From positions 46,924,950 through 46,988,949 of the forward strand of contig JAKCOZ010000005.1 in assembly GCA_022605955.1 (NCBI GenBank): a stretch of 64,000 nucleotides of DNA, written 5' to 3'. The position numbers and the translations under genes were made by a program. How positions within the stretch are numbered: position 1 is the first letter of the stretch; each line of letters starts with the position of its first letter. The notes below the pieces were generated by a model, which was not told where the DNA came from, did no database searches, and saw only the letters and a list, made by a program, of their open reading frames with translations. Shown here one piece after another: positions 1 to 12,625 of this stretch. This DNA is from Rallus limicola. Its lineage: Eukaryota; Chordata; Aves; Gruiformes; Rallidae.

Positions 1-3000
1 GGTCATTACTTTTCAATTTTTTAATGTAATGGTATATTTCCTTTCAGTCTTCTGGAAATTCTCTATGGTTTTCAGATTTCTTAGTAATACATATTAAAGC
101 CTCAAATGCATGTTTGATGTGGTCATTTCAAAACCTGAAACTGTTTTTAAAGAACTGCTAAGTTAAATCATCCATTTTTAGTTACCTGTGTTTACTATCA
201 CCCTCAGTTACTGTCAAAATACAAAATATTTTGTCATCTCATGATAAAGAAATATCTTATTTTCCTGAACACAGAAAGCTTATTGACATCTTCTCCATTA
301 CAGTACTAGCGCCATAGCACGCTGCGCCATGCCGAGTAGGAAAAATACCAAAGTAATTTTTTAAAATTTCTTCCAGTTATATGAACGTCAGCTGCATTAT
401 TATACCTTATCTTACAAATTCTTTTCCTCTAACTTTTTGCTTCCTTTATCTATTCTCTATATTTCAGGGCTTGTAATTTGTATTGACTGCTATTGGTTCT
501 TTCCACTTGCTACTTGTACATTTTCCAGTTTACATAGCCATTTTTATTTCTTAAGTTTTTTTAATCACTCCTTCCTTCTCTTTTGTTCCAAAATGTGAAA
601 TCTGTTGTTAGCAAAACAATGTGGATAGCTTTCTCAAAAATGGCTTGGCTCAAAATAATGATCAGCTTTGCAAGATTCAGTCTTTTTTTAAAATTAAGTA
701 CATATATTATTGGTTTGGATTTTATTCTGTGTACAGATATCAAATGTAATAGATTCACAATCTCTTACCCATAAGCTAAAACTCATTTTAGTTCAAACAT
801 GAGTCCCTGTGTTTATCATCATGAAGGCTAAGGCAGAATTCCTTCATGTTTAATGCATCATTTTCATAATCAGGAAATTGTAACTTTTGTTGAGTTTTTT
901 AACCACTTCTAAAGAGCTCTGTACTGGCTATAAGTGACCATCAGCATAAGTCATTAAGGGTAAAGATGACTTTTTTTTCTCCTGTGTGCTACAAATAGCT
1001 GTTTACAAAGATATTGCACAACTCTTTGCAGTGTGATGGTCTGTAGCAGGCGCAGACCAGCATGTGATCTGCCTCTGCCTTCTATTAATAATTCAGGAAT
1101 ATTCAAGGCTACTATTTTAGAGTTGCCAGGCATAGTACAAAAGTGCTATTCACAAGTTCTGCAATTCACTTTATCTATCCCAAACAAGCTAATTTAACCA
1201 TTTCAGACTCACAAGTCTTTTCCATGACCTTCAGCTAAGCCTGACAACAATGCACATGCATTGTTGCCAAATCTTCTAGTTTATTACTGGATTCTTAGTG
1301 CCGGCATATAGCCAGCTAGAGAGTCTCTTTTCATACCCCTTGGTGACTGGACTGGTTTTATCCTTGACACCTTGATTTCATGGTAAATGAGAATACTTCG
1401 TTTTTTTCCTTTCAATCTCTTTTTTGTTATCTAGGTTGATGCCTGGCTGGTATTGGTCTCCACCTCCACAGATAATACTTTCCTGTTTGCTTTAGCAGAG
1501 TACAACTAAACCAAACCAATTACTTTCCTCGTAGCAAATGGATCAAGATTCCACATGTGCCACCCAAGGCCACATGCCTAATTATCATATCTTTTCTGGG
1601 AATCCTGCTTTCTGTCTTGTTTTACTTGTAAGAGGGGAACATACTCTGACCAGGAATTATATGGATGGTTCCTGTCTTTCAGCAGTCTACTGGGAACTCC
1701 TCTCTTGGAGACAACGAAGCTGGCTGGCACTAGATCCTGTGGGAAAATTACCAGTAAAATTTCACATTCTAATCTCTGAGCCTTTAGAATTGTGTAAAAT
1801 CAACTTAAGGAAGAGTATATGTAGTTAAAAATTTGGAAGAAGCAGGCAAATCCACAATCCTTTTGCACTGTCCTCCAAAAGTGCTTCTGGCACTTCTTCC
1901 TCATGGAATATATTCCCATTATTCATTTTTCATTTCTGGCTATTTACTCAGAAGACAAATTCCTGGAAGTTGAGCAATGAAAAGCTGGGCAAGACCATGT
2001 AGTGAGGGTTTATCAAAATCTCATTGCAGCATATAAAGCCAATTATGTGTGTCACCACAGAGTGAAATGAATTTTTTCTCTGTGATGTTATATTTACTGA
2101 GATCCTGCATCACTGTAGCTGTGAACCCTGAGATCTAGATACATTAATATAACAGTATGAAAATTCACAGAGGAACAGAGCAGGTACTGGAAAGGGAAAT
2201 AATTCTCCAGTCACCCTGGGAAGGGGACAGCTGCTTTCCTTGGCACAGAGCATCACCCAGGACTATCAGCATCTCTCCTGCCCACAGACTATTTCCGTTC
2301 CCAGTGCGTTGTAGAAAGAAAAATGTAGCTGAAAAAAACAAGGGTGATTAAACACACATTCAGCCTGAGGAGCAAAGTTTTGCTTTCTGTGACCTGCTGG
2401 CAGTATCCAGAGCAGACATGTCTTTTGCTCAAGGCATGGGCTTGTCCCAGGACTTCAGGCAAGGATAAAGGTGTCACCACTCCTGGGGAGGGGTCTCCAG
2501 GGCAAGGTTTTGCTTACTCAGAGTGCTTTTCATGTCAACCCCATAAAGTCAGGTGGCTTGAGCTTTACATGTGGAAAAACTGAGCACAGCAGTTTGGCTT
2601 AACAGTGTCTCTGCACTCCCTGCATTTTTCCTACTAGACTGCTTTTGGAGAGCTAACAAAACTGAATCCCTCATTGAGACACCTCTCATTAACAGCTTCA
2701 GTTAGGTATTGAATGGCTGCACCCTATTACAAATAATTGATAAGATAGATTTAATAATTGATAACTCTGATAGTCTTTAATCTTTTTTCCTGGCATCTTG
2801 TATAGAAATTAAGATTTTACTTTATTTCATGTCCATTGTCTAAGTATGCACTGCATTCTTTGAAATTTCTCCTATCTGCACTAGAAATTTGAAAGAAAAT
2901 TTGCTAAAATATTTAAGCAGAAAAGTATAGAAGCTTTGAAAGGAATTTTAAAGTATCAGATAATTTGAGACAAAACCATCCCAATGTACTGTATTTCACT

Positions 3001-6000
3001 CTCTTCAATTAGACCCACAACACAGAAAAAAACCATTTTGTGACAAAACAGAACCTGTTACTCTTTTGATATCACCCAGCATTGGAACAAACTTCATTGA
3101 GCTTGCTACAGCTGGTGTGTAAAGATCCATTCAGCAAATTATGCTTTATAAACTGCATTGAGAGACTTGGGCTGATTTTATTAGAGGTTTTAATTCCGAT
3201 TCTCTGTCTAGTAGTTGGGTAACTGTAAAAGAACTATTTATAAATTTAAAGCTCATACAGCTGATTGATGCGTTTTAGATTTAATAATCACATCTTCCTT
3301 AATTGAATTGTATTTGCTCAGACAGAGCATATAATTAAATCAAGTCTTTTCTAATCCTTCTCATGCCAGATTATTCTATGGTACATTGCAGAAGAATAGT
3401 CAAAAGTACGCACTTAGTTAATTTAAGCTCATTGAAAAAATCAGTAGTCACATTGTGAATGATTGGAATGTTAATCATTTTCCAAAATAAAGAGATGCGT
3501 TTTTCCATACATATCTTCTGCAATAATTAGCAAGACTGAAAATACAGCTAGGAAGGAAACTGTTTTAAGAAAACCCAGAAAATGTGCACAGCAGATACTG
3601 AAATCTGCATATTGCATGACCAAGAAGCTATTTCAGACAATTGCTCTCAAATGCCTTTATGGAGAAGGAGAGGCTACTGTTGCTCAGGAATGTTTCCCTT
3701 GCTTTACCTGTTCCATACTATTTTGTCAGATGATACAGAATTAAATAAGGTTATCAGAGAAGACAGAAAAAACAACACCAAGGCGCAGCTAAGAAATCAC
3801 AGAAGAAAAAGGAAATGCTTTGCAGAGATACCCTAATGCGCTTGTGTATGCCTGGTCAGTTGTTTCCAAGATGCAAGTCCAGCACCAGGGGAATCCAAGC
3901 CATAAAAGATTAAAAAATCTGGGTTGAATGAAGGGGAAAAGTTTTTTAGTGCTGGAGGTAGATTTCAGAGTTGCGAGAAGAGGAAGGTGGAGTGCAATCA
4001 TGCAGGGGTTTAGTTTTTTAACACTTCTCTCTGAATGCTGTGGATGCTTTGATTGAAGCAAAATACAGGAATATAATCCATAATGGGATGTTCAAGCTTG
4101 GCATTTCCTCCTTTTTATGACAGATCAGAGGAAATGGATACATGGATGTGCTACCGATGAACCTTCTGTGTTCCTAACCCTTTAAGAGATATATTCTGCA
4201 AAACAAAGCTATGAAAATAAGCATCTTTTTCTCTGCTAAAGGATGTATTGCCTCAAGTCTAAATTACTGACCTGATCTAATTTGTCCATCACAGTTAAAT
4301 TATAGAATTTATCCTTTTTAATAAACAACAGTAGTTGCTGATTAAAAAATGACCTGCAGCAGAATCTGATTTGTTTTCTTGATTTCTAAACAGTATAATA
4401 TTATTAAACATAACATTGTGGGGCTAGAGTGTTTTGTCTGAGGGTTTTGATCCCATCCTTTATGGCATTTCACTCAGAGAATTATTTGGTCCTAATATCA
4501 TATTCAGCCTTGTAGTAGGAAAGGTCTTATAAAGTCTTGTTTCCTTGACTACCCCATGTCACAAGCTGGAGATGTAATTCCATAAGAGTAGAAGGGAAAA
4601 AATAATAATTCAATACTGGTGTATAATTAATAACTTATCGCTAAAGAAATCTGGTTAGTGAAATGCTGTCAAGGTGCTACTTGTGAACTAAAGGCATGCT
4701 TTTCTTTGCAAGTCATTTGTAAAATATCTGCTGGGTGATTATTTGTCTTCCCAGTACAAAAAAGTACTAGACTTGGTCTTTAATGTTTCTTTCTGGGGGC
4801 AAGCATGCTCTAACTGAGGTCAATAGGAGTACTGCCATCCTGAGCAGGGTATGTCAGCTCCTATGACATCACTGGCAACTGTAGGGATTTGCTCCTTATT
4901 TGAAAAAGGCCAACCTACACAGCACACACTGCCTAACAGGACATTATAACAAAACCTGCTTATGTCCGCACTTCCTGCTAAAGGTGTTTCTGTCACAGTG
5001 TTATCTGGAAATATTCCTGAGGTTTTCAGTTCAGTGAGCACACTGCATCTTACCTGAGCTCAGGGTAAAGGCAGCAGTTGCCACTTATCCAGATCATTTG
5101 TAATGGAAATCTGAGCAGCAAATTTAAGTTATAAACAGGGATACTTTATCTAAATTCAATGAGTGAAAATAAACCTGGCCCTCGGCTGGGGAAGGGTCTT
5201 GTCATTCCTGGCATGTGTTCAGCTTAGATATACTCCATGATGGCTGAACGAGGTATCACCTGTGCCAAGTGCTTCTCTAAGCATGAACTGACGATCTGGA
5301 AGCTCATTTTTTTTCAAGTACTCAGGACTTTACTCCAGGCACTAGATATCTTCTGTGTCAAAAAGTTTCTCCACAGTTTATAAATGTTTTATCCTGCTGA
5401 CTTAGAACCAGTTCTTTAGGAAACGAGCAGAGCTGCTGTTTATAATGGAACATAATCAGTTTGTTGCCTAACCCTGCTGACAGCAGGATCAGCTTGTTGG
5501 AAGCCAGAGGGGTGGTTTTACTTGCCACAACCTTTCTTGGTCTCTCAGCATTGAAATTATACTTGACAAAAATATCTTACCTATCAGCTTATTAAAAACC
5601 TTTCTAAGCTGGCTAGTCAGCTTCACTGACTGTGCTCTTTCCGCTAGCAGTTTAGATGAAGTTGACAAAACGTGCTTATAGTCTTTCTGTGTACCTATCA
5701 TCTCTCACATTTCACATCAGTAGCATGCCTTGCCAGGGTAGAGCCCTGCTGCATAATAAAATGCTAAATAAATTATAGCTGGAGGGAAAAGAGATGGTGT
5801 TGATTGATGCTAATTCCCTGAAGTCGATGTAATAGTATCTTCTGAGGCTGTGTTAGTGACAGTACATTTAAAGAAGAAATGTTTGTTTCTGAGGGAAAAA
5901 GAAAAAAGCAAAAGATTATATATTACATCTCTAGTGAGCAAAGAGGACTCTACTGGAGATACACACCACTTATGATAACTAAATTGACCAAAGATCTTAT

Positions 6001-9000
6001 GATTTTGTTGATCCTACACACCTGTAGTACTGTTCTGTGAGCACAAAGGATCCAATTAGAAAAAGACAATAGACAAATCAGTCTTTCTCCATGTCTCTTT
6101 TCATTTTCTCTCTACAAAAGCCATTGTCTTATCTCAATTAATTCCACATTCCCTCCTGTACAGATAAAATGACATGGTATTGAGTTCTGTTGCTGCTATC
6201 CTATTTCCAAAAGGTAATTTTCTTTATTTGGAAATAAAATAGATTTTAGAGATAAATGACAGAAACTGCCTATAGGGACCTGGACTAAACGGACCAATAC
6301 TCTGCCTGCATAGGCCTTTCTCTCTCTGTCTGTCTTCTCTCTCTCTCTTTTTTTTTTTTTTTTTAATTGCGATAAACCCTGTCTTTGCCATTTTCTGTTT
6401 ATTTTGTACACAGGACAAAAATAATTCGCATCACAAACTAGATCTAAGAGAATCTAAGAAGTCCTTTGATCCTTTTTGTAGACAGGAGATTTGGATAGAC
6501 AGGACCTAGGAGTTGTTTGGATATTTGTTCCTTGCTTCCTGATGACCTTGGCCGAGACACTTCCCTGTTCTGTGGCTTCTTTTCCACATTCATAGATGAC
6601 ACCAGCTTTTGTGAAGACCTTTGAGATGTGGAGATCCTGCTACACAACACCTGTTCAGGCTTATTCTTTCTTGTTCTTGCTTTCCTTGTATTTGTGGTGA
6701 ATTGACAGTCACAAAAGGACAAGGCACTTAACAAGGAATGCATAGCTCCTTGGAGTCAGAGATCAAACCATGGACAGCAGGATGAAGAAAACAATCAAAA
6801 ACCTCAGGCATCAAAAATGCATACCAGTGGCCAAGAGATAAAACAGATACTAAGGAGAGAGATCTGGGGTTCTGTCATCATGTACCAGAGAGGATGTTGG
6901 AAGTGAGGTGTCCATTGTCACTTTACAGCTTCCTCAGGCTGCTGGTACTCATGGAAAATGTTCTATTAAGTAGGAGAGCCAGAGCAGAAGCTCTCCCATG
7001 GCTTTGGAAAAAGGAAAGAAGATTCCAAAACAGTCTCTCTTGTGATGTCATATTCATCTACAGTGATTAGGAAGAGGCTGGACTGCCTTACAAGTCTCTT
7101 GGGAAGAAGGATCTCCCTGACAGCCACATAACAATGGGATAACTTCTGTGCTTGTGCAAAAGAGAGTTCTGCTCCCAACTTACCCAGGAGGATTATTTTA
7201 TTTGACTGCAAAACTGATAGATGTACTCAATCTGAACCTGTGTGTTACTCTCTGTGGTTTCAAAAGGCTGGCCTTATAGCCTATTTGACAATATTTTTTC
7301 ACCTAGGAAATGAGTGTGAAAAGAGTTAGCAAGATGTGGAAATCTTTAGTATCAATTGCCTGTAAGCATAAAAAGATGAAACCTAAAGGCCTCTTAGAAA
7401 TGTTTTTTTCAACTGCTATTTTTATAAATGATTTGTTTCTGTAGCATTTATGGTCATTTCCTTCCTTAGAAATGCTGTTTTGCAGTTGTTTTAGTCCACA
7501 AAACATGGACCTTCTCTGGCTTCTCTCTTAACTAACCAACCAGTATGAATTTCTCTTGAAATTCACAGCTGTCTTCGCTGAATGTGAGCAAATGAGCCTG
7601 TCAGGTTGAGCTGACTCTAAACTTTTCTTGTCTTTGGGATGCAAATCTTCTTAAGTATATTTAGGTTGTCTCCATTTGATTTTCATGGGACATACAGTAG
7701 GGGGAGAAGCAAGTTGTTCTTCATAAATGAAAGAAAATGAAGAAGATGGGTTTTATATCACTCTGTTCAAAGTCACTGTCAAAGTTGTCATCCTCCATTC
7801 AGGAACCTAAACATGCTGGGCTTCTGCTTTTCTTAGGTTTGTGTCAGAAATAGACTTTTTTCTCCACTGCTTTAATATTTCACTTATGATTTAACCATAT
7901 TAGGGGGTAACTGGTAGCTGTTGAGAGACTCATGTACAATTTAGTAACTGACTTAACTTCCAAAGCTTAAGCACTGTGCTTGCCCTGATAGTTAGATGCT
8001 TTTAATGCCTCACTGAAATTGTTCATCGAATTCCTCACCACATTCAATATTCTTTACCTTCCTGGCCTGAACGCCCAACAAGCTTCTTCCTTGAAAATAA
8101 CATTCCCCTGACACAAAGTCTCAGAGCACCATTTAAAATTGCTCAGCTCATATTTAATTTATCTTTGGATTTCCCCAGCTGGAGATGCTTATGGCATATA
8201 TTATGGTCAGGAGACTGGAAAGGCCCAGATATTAAAAAGCTGGATAAATAATGCTTTATAACATAGAATATAAAATATTTGCTGCACCTCTTATTCCTCC
8301 TCCAGCTGATAGGCTGACGATAAACAGGATAAAAATCAGTGTGGTGCTCAGATCGCACAGTGTTTCAGACCTGATCATCCTTAACACATATCCCTCTTTA
8401 CTGCTGGTTTATATAATAATTTCTACCAACTTTATGGCTGAGTCACACCTCCCAGCTTGCCTTAATGTAAGTCAAATATCATGCATTAATGCAATGTAAT
8501 GGTTTCATCTTGACAGATGCTAAAAAGTATAATCTGTGCAGAGGGATGATGTTGGCTTTGCAGAGGGGGGAACTGAGGTCTGAGTGGCTGAGGCTGTACT
8601 CAGAAGCCTGGCAGGGCTGGTGGAGCTGATGCCTCGTGCCTCCAACACTGCAGAGTCTGGTCACGTCCCAGATGTCTGACAGCATTCAGTATTGCTTATG
8701 CTGCAAAAAGGTCCTGAACTGGCGCTGATGGAGAAAAGTGCAATTTCCTTCTTTAAAACCAGGAACCAAACCAACAGGACCGGGGAATGACATTTTGAAG
8801 AACCAGAGGTTTTGCTTTGGCAGCAGTCTTGAGAGACATCAGTCAGCAGACCAAAGGGTGTGTGGGAGTAAGGGTTTACAGAGTGGGTGCAGTGATTTGT
8901 CTGCTGGTTCCCGTGGTCATCAGAGGGCTCTGTTCCGTAACACTGGGCTGTCACATTCCTTGTCTACCTCCAGTGCTGCCAGTGCATTTTTGTATTAGAT

Positions 9001-12000
9001 GAAGATAACATGCATTTTAGTGAGTAGAGGTATATGTTCTGGTCTCTTGAAATACTTTGCATGAGAGGTGAACTCATACCATCAAGCAGTCTGTCTGTCA
9101 TAATATTATTTTCTAGTTACAACAGACATATTTTAGGCTGTTTCTGGAGAATATGGTCTCACAAACTCTTTGCAGCTGGATTTCTGAGATCAGGTTTTTC
9201 AACATTCAAAATGCAGATGGAGGAGAAATGGATGCAATTTTCATTAGAAGTTAGGTTTATTAAGCAGCCATTATTAGGTATCTAACAGTTATTCTGAAAT
9301 ATAGACTCCATTAAAAAACTTGTTTATGGCTTTAAAGGTAAAATTACAGAACTGACTGCACCTGGAACCATTAAAGCTTCAGAAACTTTAAAAAATACAT
9401 TGAATATTTCCAGTAAGGCTTGTATGTAGGATACAGTTGGATTGAGATCATATGAAGGATTTCTTAATATGTGGCTGGGATGACTTGCATAATCTACTTG
9501 TAACTGCTGTTTATGAGCAGCAAGATGGGAAACTGGTTATAAGGCAGTGCATCGTCAGGAAACTCAGACCGGTGCCAGGGAAAGCAAAGACTGTTGGTGA
9601 CAACTGTAACTAGATAACGTTAAAAGTTCTTTAATTGAACAGGCCCGTGATGGAATGTGCAAAATGTAAGGACTATGCTTAATCTTTTCCCACATCCTAA
9701 TGGAAAGAAAAAAGACTTCTAAGGTTTAATTATTTAAGACAACAGCCTGTATATTACCCTGCTCAACCAGTGCTTACAAGACCAAACAAATCTTCTCCAC
9801 TTAAAGACCCTGACTGTGCTAAGAACAGGAGTTTTATGAATAGTGACAGTAGAATTTTAGTTCTGTGTTATGTCTGCCTTTACTGTGTCATGTGTCTAGT
9901 CCTGCCCAGTTGAATACAGCAAACTCTCCACTGATTTCAGGATGGCAGTTTTAGCTCTTAGCCCACACAGACGCTGTAGTTTATATTTTTATTTTGAGTT
10001 CTGATGTGACAGAGATTTCAATTGGATACCATTTGCTGTGATCAGAAGTGTGCTTTCAAATATTTTTAAATATTTTATAGATTAGCTCTCAAAAGGAAGC
10101 AGAGCCTAGAAGAAAAATAACTGCTACTTCAGCTTATTTCCTCTGACTACTGATGAATTAATGATTATTTTTTACATCCCTTACACCAGTAACAGGTATG
10201 AAAGGCTTTAATATTCAGGATACTCAAAAACATTAGAAGAGGGAGGCCAAGGAGTCCTAGATTAGTGATGAGCTGGGGCTAGTTACTGAGAGAGAGGGAG
10301 TTTTGAGTCATCCCTAAAGGCAGGGAGAAAGTGGTCTCCTGGGAGCATGCCAGGTTCCCTGCAGGAAGGCAGAGAGAGGGACCACTGCCCCAGGGGTATT
10401 CTTTGCCCTACTTGTTGCATTTGGACATATAAAATGGCCAAAACTTGTCTAAGAATCTGAGTGCATATATGTGTGTGGCATATACATGTATACATGTGTA
10501 TAGAAGGATGGGGTAGTGGAGAGAGGAAGAAACTAAACACAGGGTTTTTATAGATGGATTTGTATAAAGGTAGAGAAATCAAAGGCTTTTGATTTGGAAT
10601 GACAAACTGACTAAATTACAGAAAAAAATAAACACAGCTGTTCCTCCTAAGTAAGAAAGGTAGAGAAAGGTATGCAAGAGCTCAGTCCACCATAAGCTGT
10701 TGATTAAGCAGAACACCTGTTATTTAATCCACCTTCCTCTGAAATATTGAGGTTTTTTGAAGTTCCTGAAAATTAAATGGTTTGGCTTATCTAAATCAAA
10801 GATGCTATTATCCCCTCCCCCCATCCTTCTTTTTTTTAAATGGAGTTTACATTTAACATTAGTTTTGTTTTGTTTTCTGTCTTCAGTTTCAGTATTTCAG
10901 AAGGCAAAGGAGTCTGGAGTTAAGTGGTGCTGAGACTGGTTGATCTTCTTCAAGCTTCTAAATCTATCTTCAATGACTGTCATATTACTGGGATAAAGAG
11001 AGGTACAGTGCTCCATGCAGCCAGCCTTCCTTCTTTCCGTGCTGTGCTGTGATATAATTGCTCGCAGTTTTAATTATCAGTTTAAACATTCTTTGCTTTT
11101 ATATGAAATACATGATAAAACCCCATGGATTTTCTGGAGTCCTTTTTTCTATGCTTCTAAACTTTTTTATTTCATTTAACAGTAAGAATGCCGCTATTTT
11201 CTCTTTTCTAGCATATATGTAATAAATATTGGGGTTGCAGATGAAGATAAAATCCCAGTGATTTGGGTAAAAGGAAAAAAGAATGTTACAGAGGAAAAGT
11301 GGAGAAAAAACCAATACCATGATATCAAACACTGTTTCTGCTGGTGCAGTGTTTATACATACATTTATAAACACACATCAGCTACAACCCAGCTGCAACT
11401 CTGCCCTTTTGTTAGCCAGTTCCAAAAGCATTGGTACTCTGTTCATTGTCAGCTATTTAAACAGACTCCTGAGATAAGAATGATGACACTTTCAAAAATT
11501 TATTTCCCATTTCTTAGTAAAGGCTGATGTCTCTCCAATATGTTGCCACAGTCCCTATTTACTCTCAAAGCAGAATAATTTTGTTCCACTCATTCCAAGC
11601 TGCCCACCCATGAAAATGTTACGTATGGGACTTGTATAAAATGTAGGCTTTTCCTAGCATCTGTATAGGACTCTGCCTGGACCTATAAACTGTGCGTTCA
11701 TGTGTGCGCACTGTTTGTGCTAGGGCTGTGGTGGGAATGGGGCTGGGCAGGATGAAGAGCAGGAAACAACTGGCCTTAGTGAGCCAGGAGGGGAGGAAGC
11801 AGGTCTGGATGTGCTCATGACCTGAAGATCTTTGGCAGTTCAAAACTCTTGTTCTTTCTTCAAATTTCTATGTAAATTTTCTCCTCACAGTGAGTAGGGC
11901 AATGACCCAGCAGCATTAGCAATGAGTCAGAGTACTAAAGGCATTGTCATTTCTTTTTAACATCAAACTATTTTGAATGAGAGATGCCATGTCATGTAAG

Positions 12001-12558
12001 GTTAGTCCTAGATGTGGAGCCCATAAATGGTGCAGTGGTTCCCTTTCTCAGATTGGCCTGTAACAGTGACATTGACATTACAGTTGCAGCCACATGCAGA
12101 TTGGAAATTAACACACTGAGACTGGTAGATATGACAGCATATAAAAGACAGACCATCCAACCTCTATTAAATCACTTAATAAAAGCTAAGTGAAAGAATC
12201 TAAGAAACATGAGAAAACCTTGGACTACCTTATTTAAATTTGATACTTAATGAAAACATAAATATTTAAAACCCATGAAGTTATTAACTAAATTAACGAG
12301 AATTATTTTAAAGGTACAATTTACTCAGCCACATCATCAGCTGTTGCAATCTCCATTTAAATTGATGGAACTATGCCGTTATGCACAGCTTGAGCTCTAG
12401 ATTACGATACAGATAAAGCCATATATCTTTATTAAGCATAATGCTTTTGGAGCATGAGGGTTTGGTTTTTTTACCACTACATATACGTTTGCCCTATGAC
12501 TTAAAAACCATAAAAACACATTTAATATAAAAGAAAAGGTTCACTTATGATAACTTAC
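1..12558 (-). other. Intron of the BEGAIN-like gene, 3' part beyond the window
   Basis: This is the stretch after the donor of the 12.56 kb exon. I looked for the next expected BEGAIN segment, the continuation of the coiled coil and then the long C-terminal exon, and saw nothing resembling it. All open frames here are at most about 100 codons and none is recognisable. It is AT-rich, CpG-poor and nearly free of recent repeats. Visible items are a pyrimidine-rich tract at 6310-6364, a small CpG-dense patch at 309-335 and short homopolymers. The intron is therefore at least 12.5 kb long, unless the following exon is too diverged to see or the gene is broken. Confidence 0.6.
6310..6364. repeat. 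Pyrimidine tract: (TC)n then T run
   Basis: A run of TCTC and CTGT units passes into about 16 T, interrupted only by a few G. On the gene strand it is an A run followed by AGAG repeats. It could act as simple sequence or a weak H-DNA former. The short Lys/Arg/Glu-rich open frames on the minus strand here arise only from this composition. Confidence 0.9.
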
Positions 12559-12625
12559 CATTCTGTAAAGTTTATCCTCCAGATCCTGATTAATTCTTTG
12601 TAAGGCTAGGTAATTGTTTTGTATC
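12559..12625 (-). CDS. BEGAIN: BEGAIN (or BEGAIN-like) internal coding exon, downstream of the 18.8 kb exon
   Basis: This is a 67-nt exon read on the minus strand. It has a T-rich acceptor ending in tag just above 12625 and a consensus donor ATG|GTAAGT just below 12559. The first base completes an Arg codon left open by the upstream exon. The remaining 22 codons read ...NYLALQRINQDLEDKLYRM, which matches the conserved coiled-coil segment of BEGAIN; the paralogue TJAP1 has a more distant version. The exon ends in phase 0. BEGAIN is a neuronal protein reported to bind the guanylate-kinase domain of PSD-95 at synapses, and this segment lies in its N-terminal coiled coil. I recall only a few conservative differences from the mammalian protein. 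The sequence alone cannot separate the BEGAIN orthologue from a sauropsid paralogue. The exon is too short and lacks a start codon, so simple ORF finding misses it. The next downstream exon is not visible in the 12.5 kb to the left. Confidence 0.88.
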
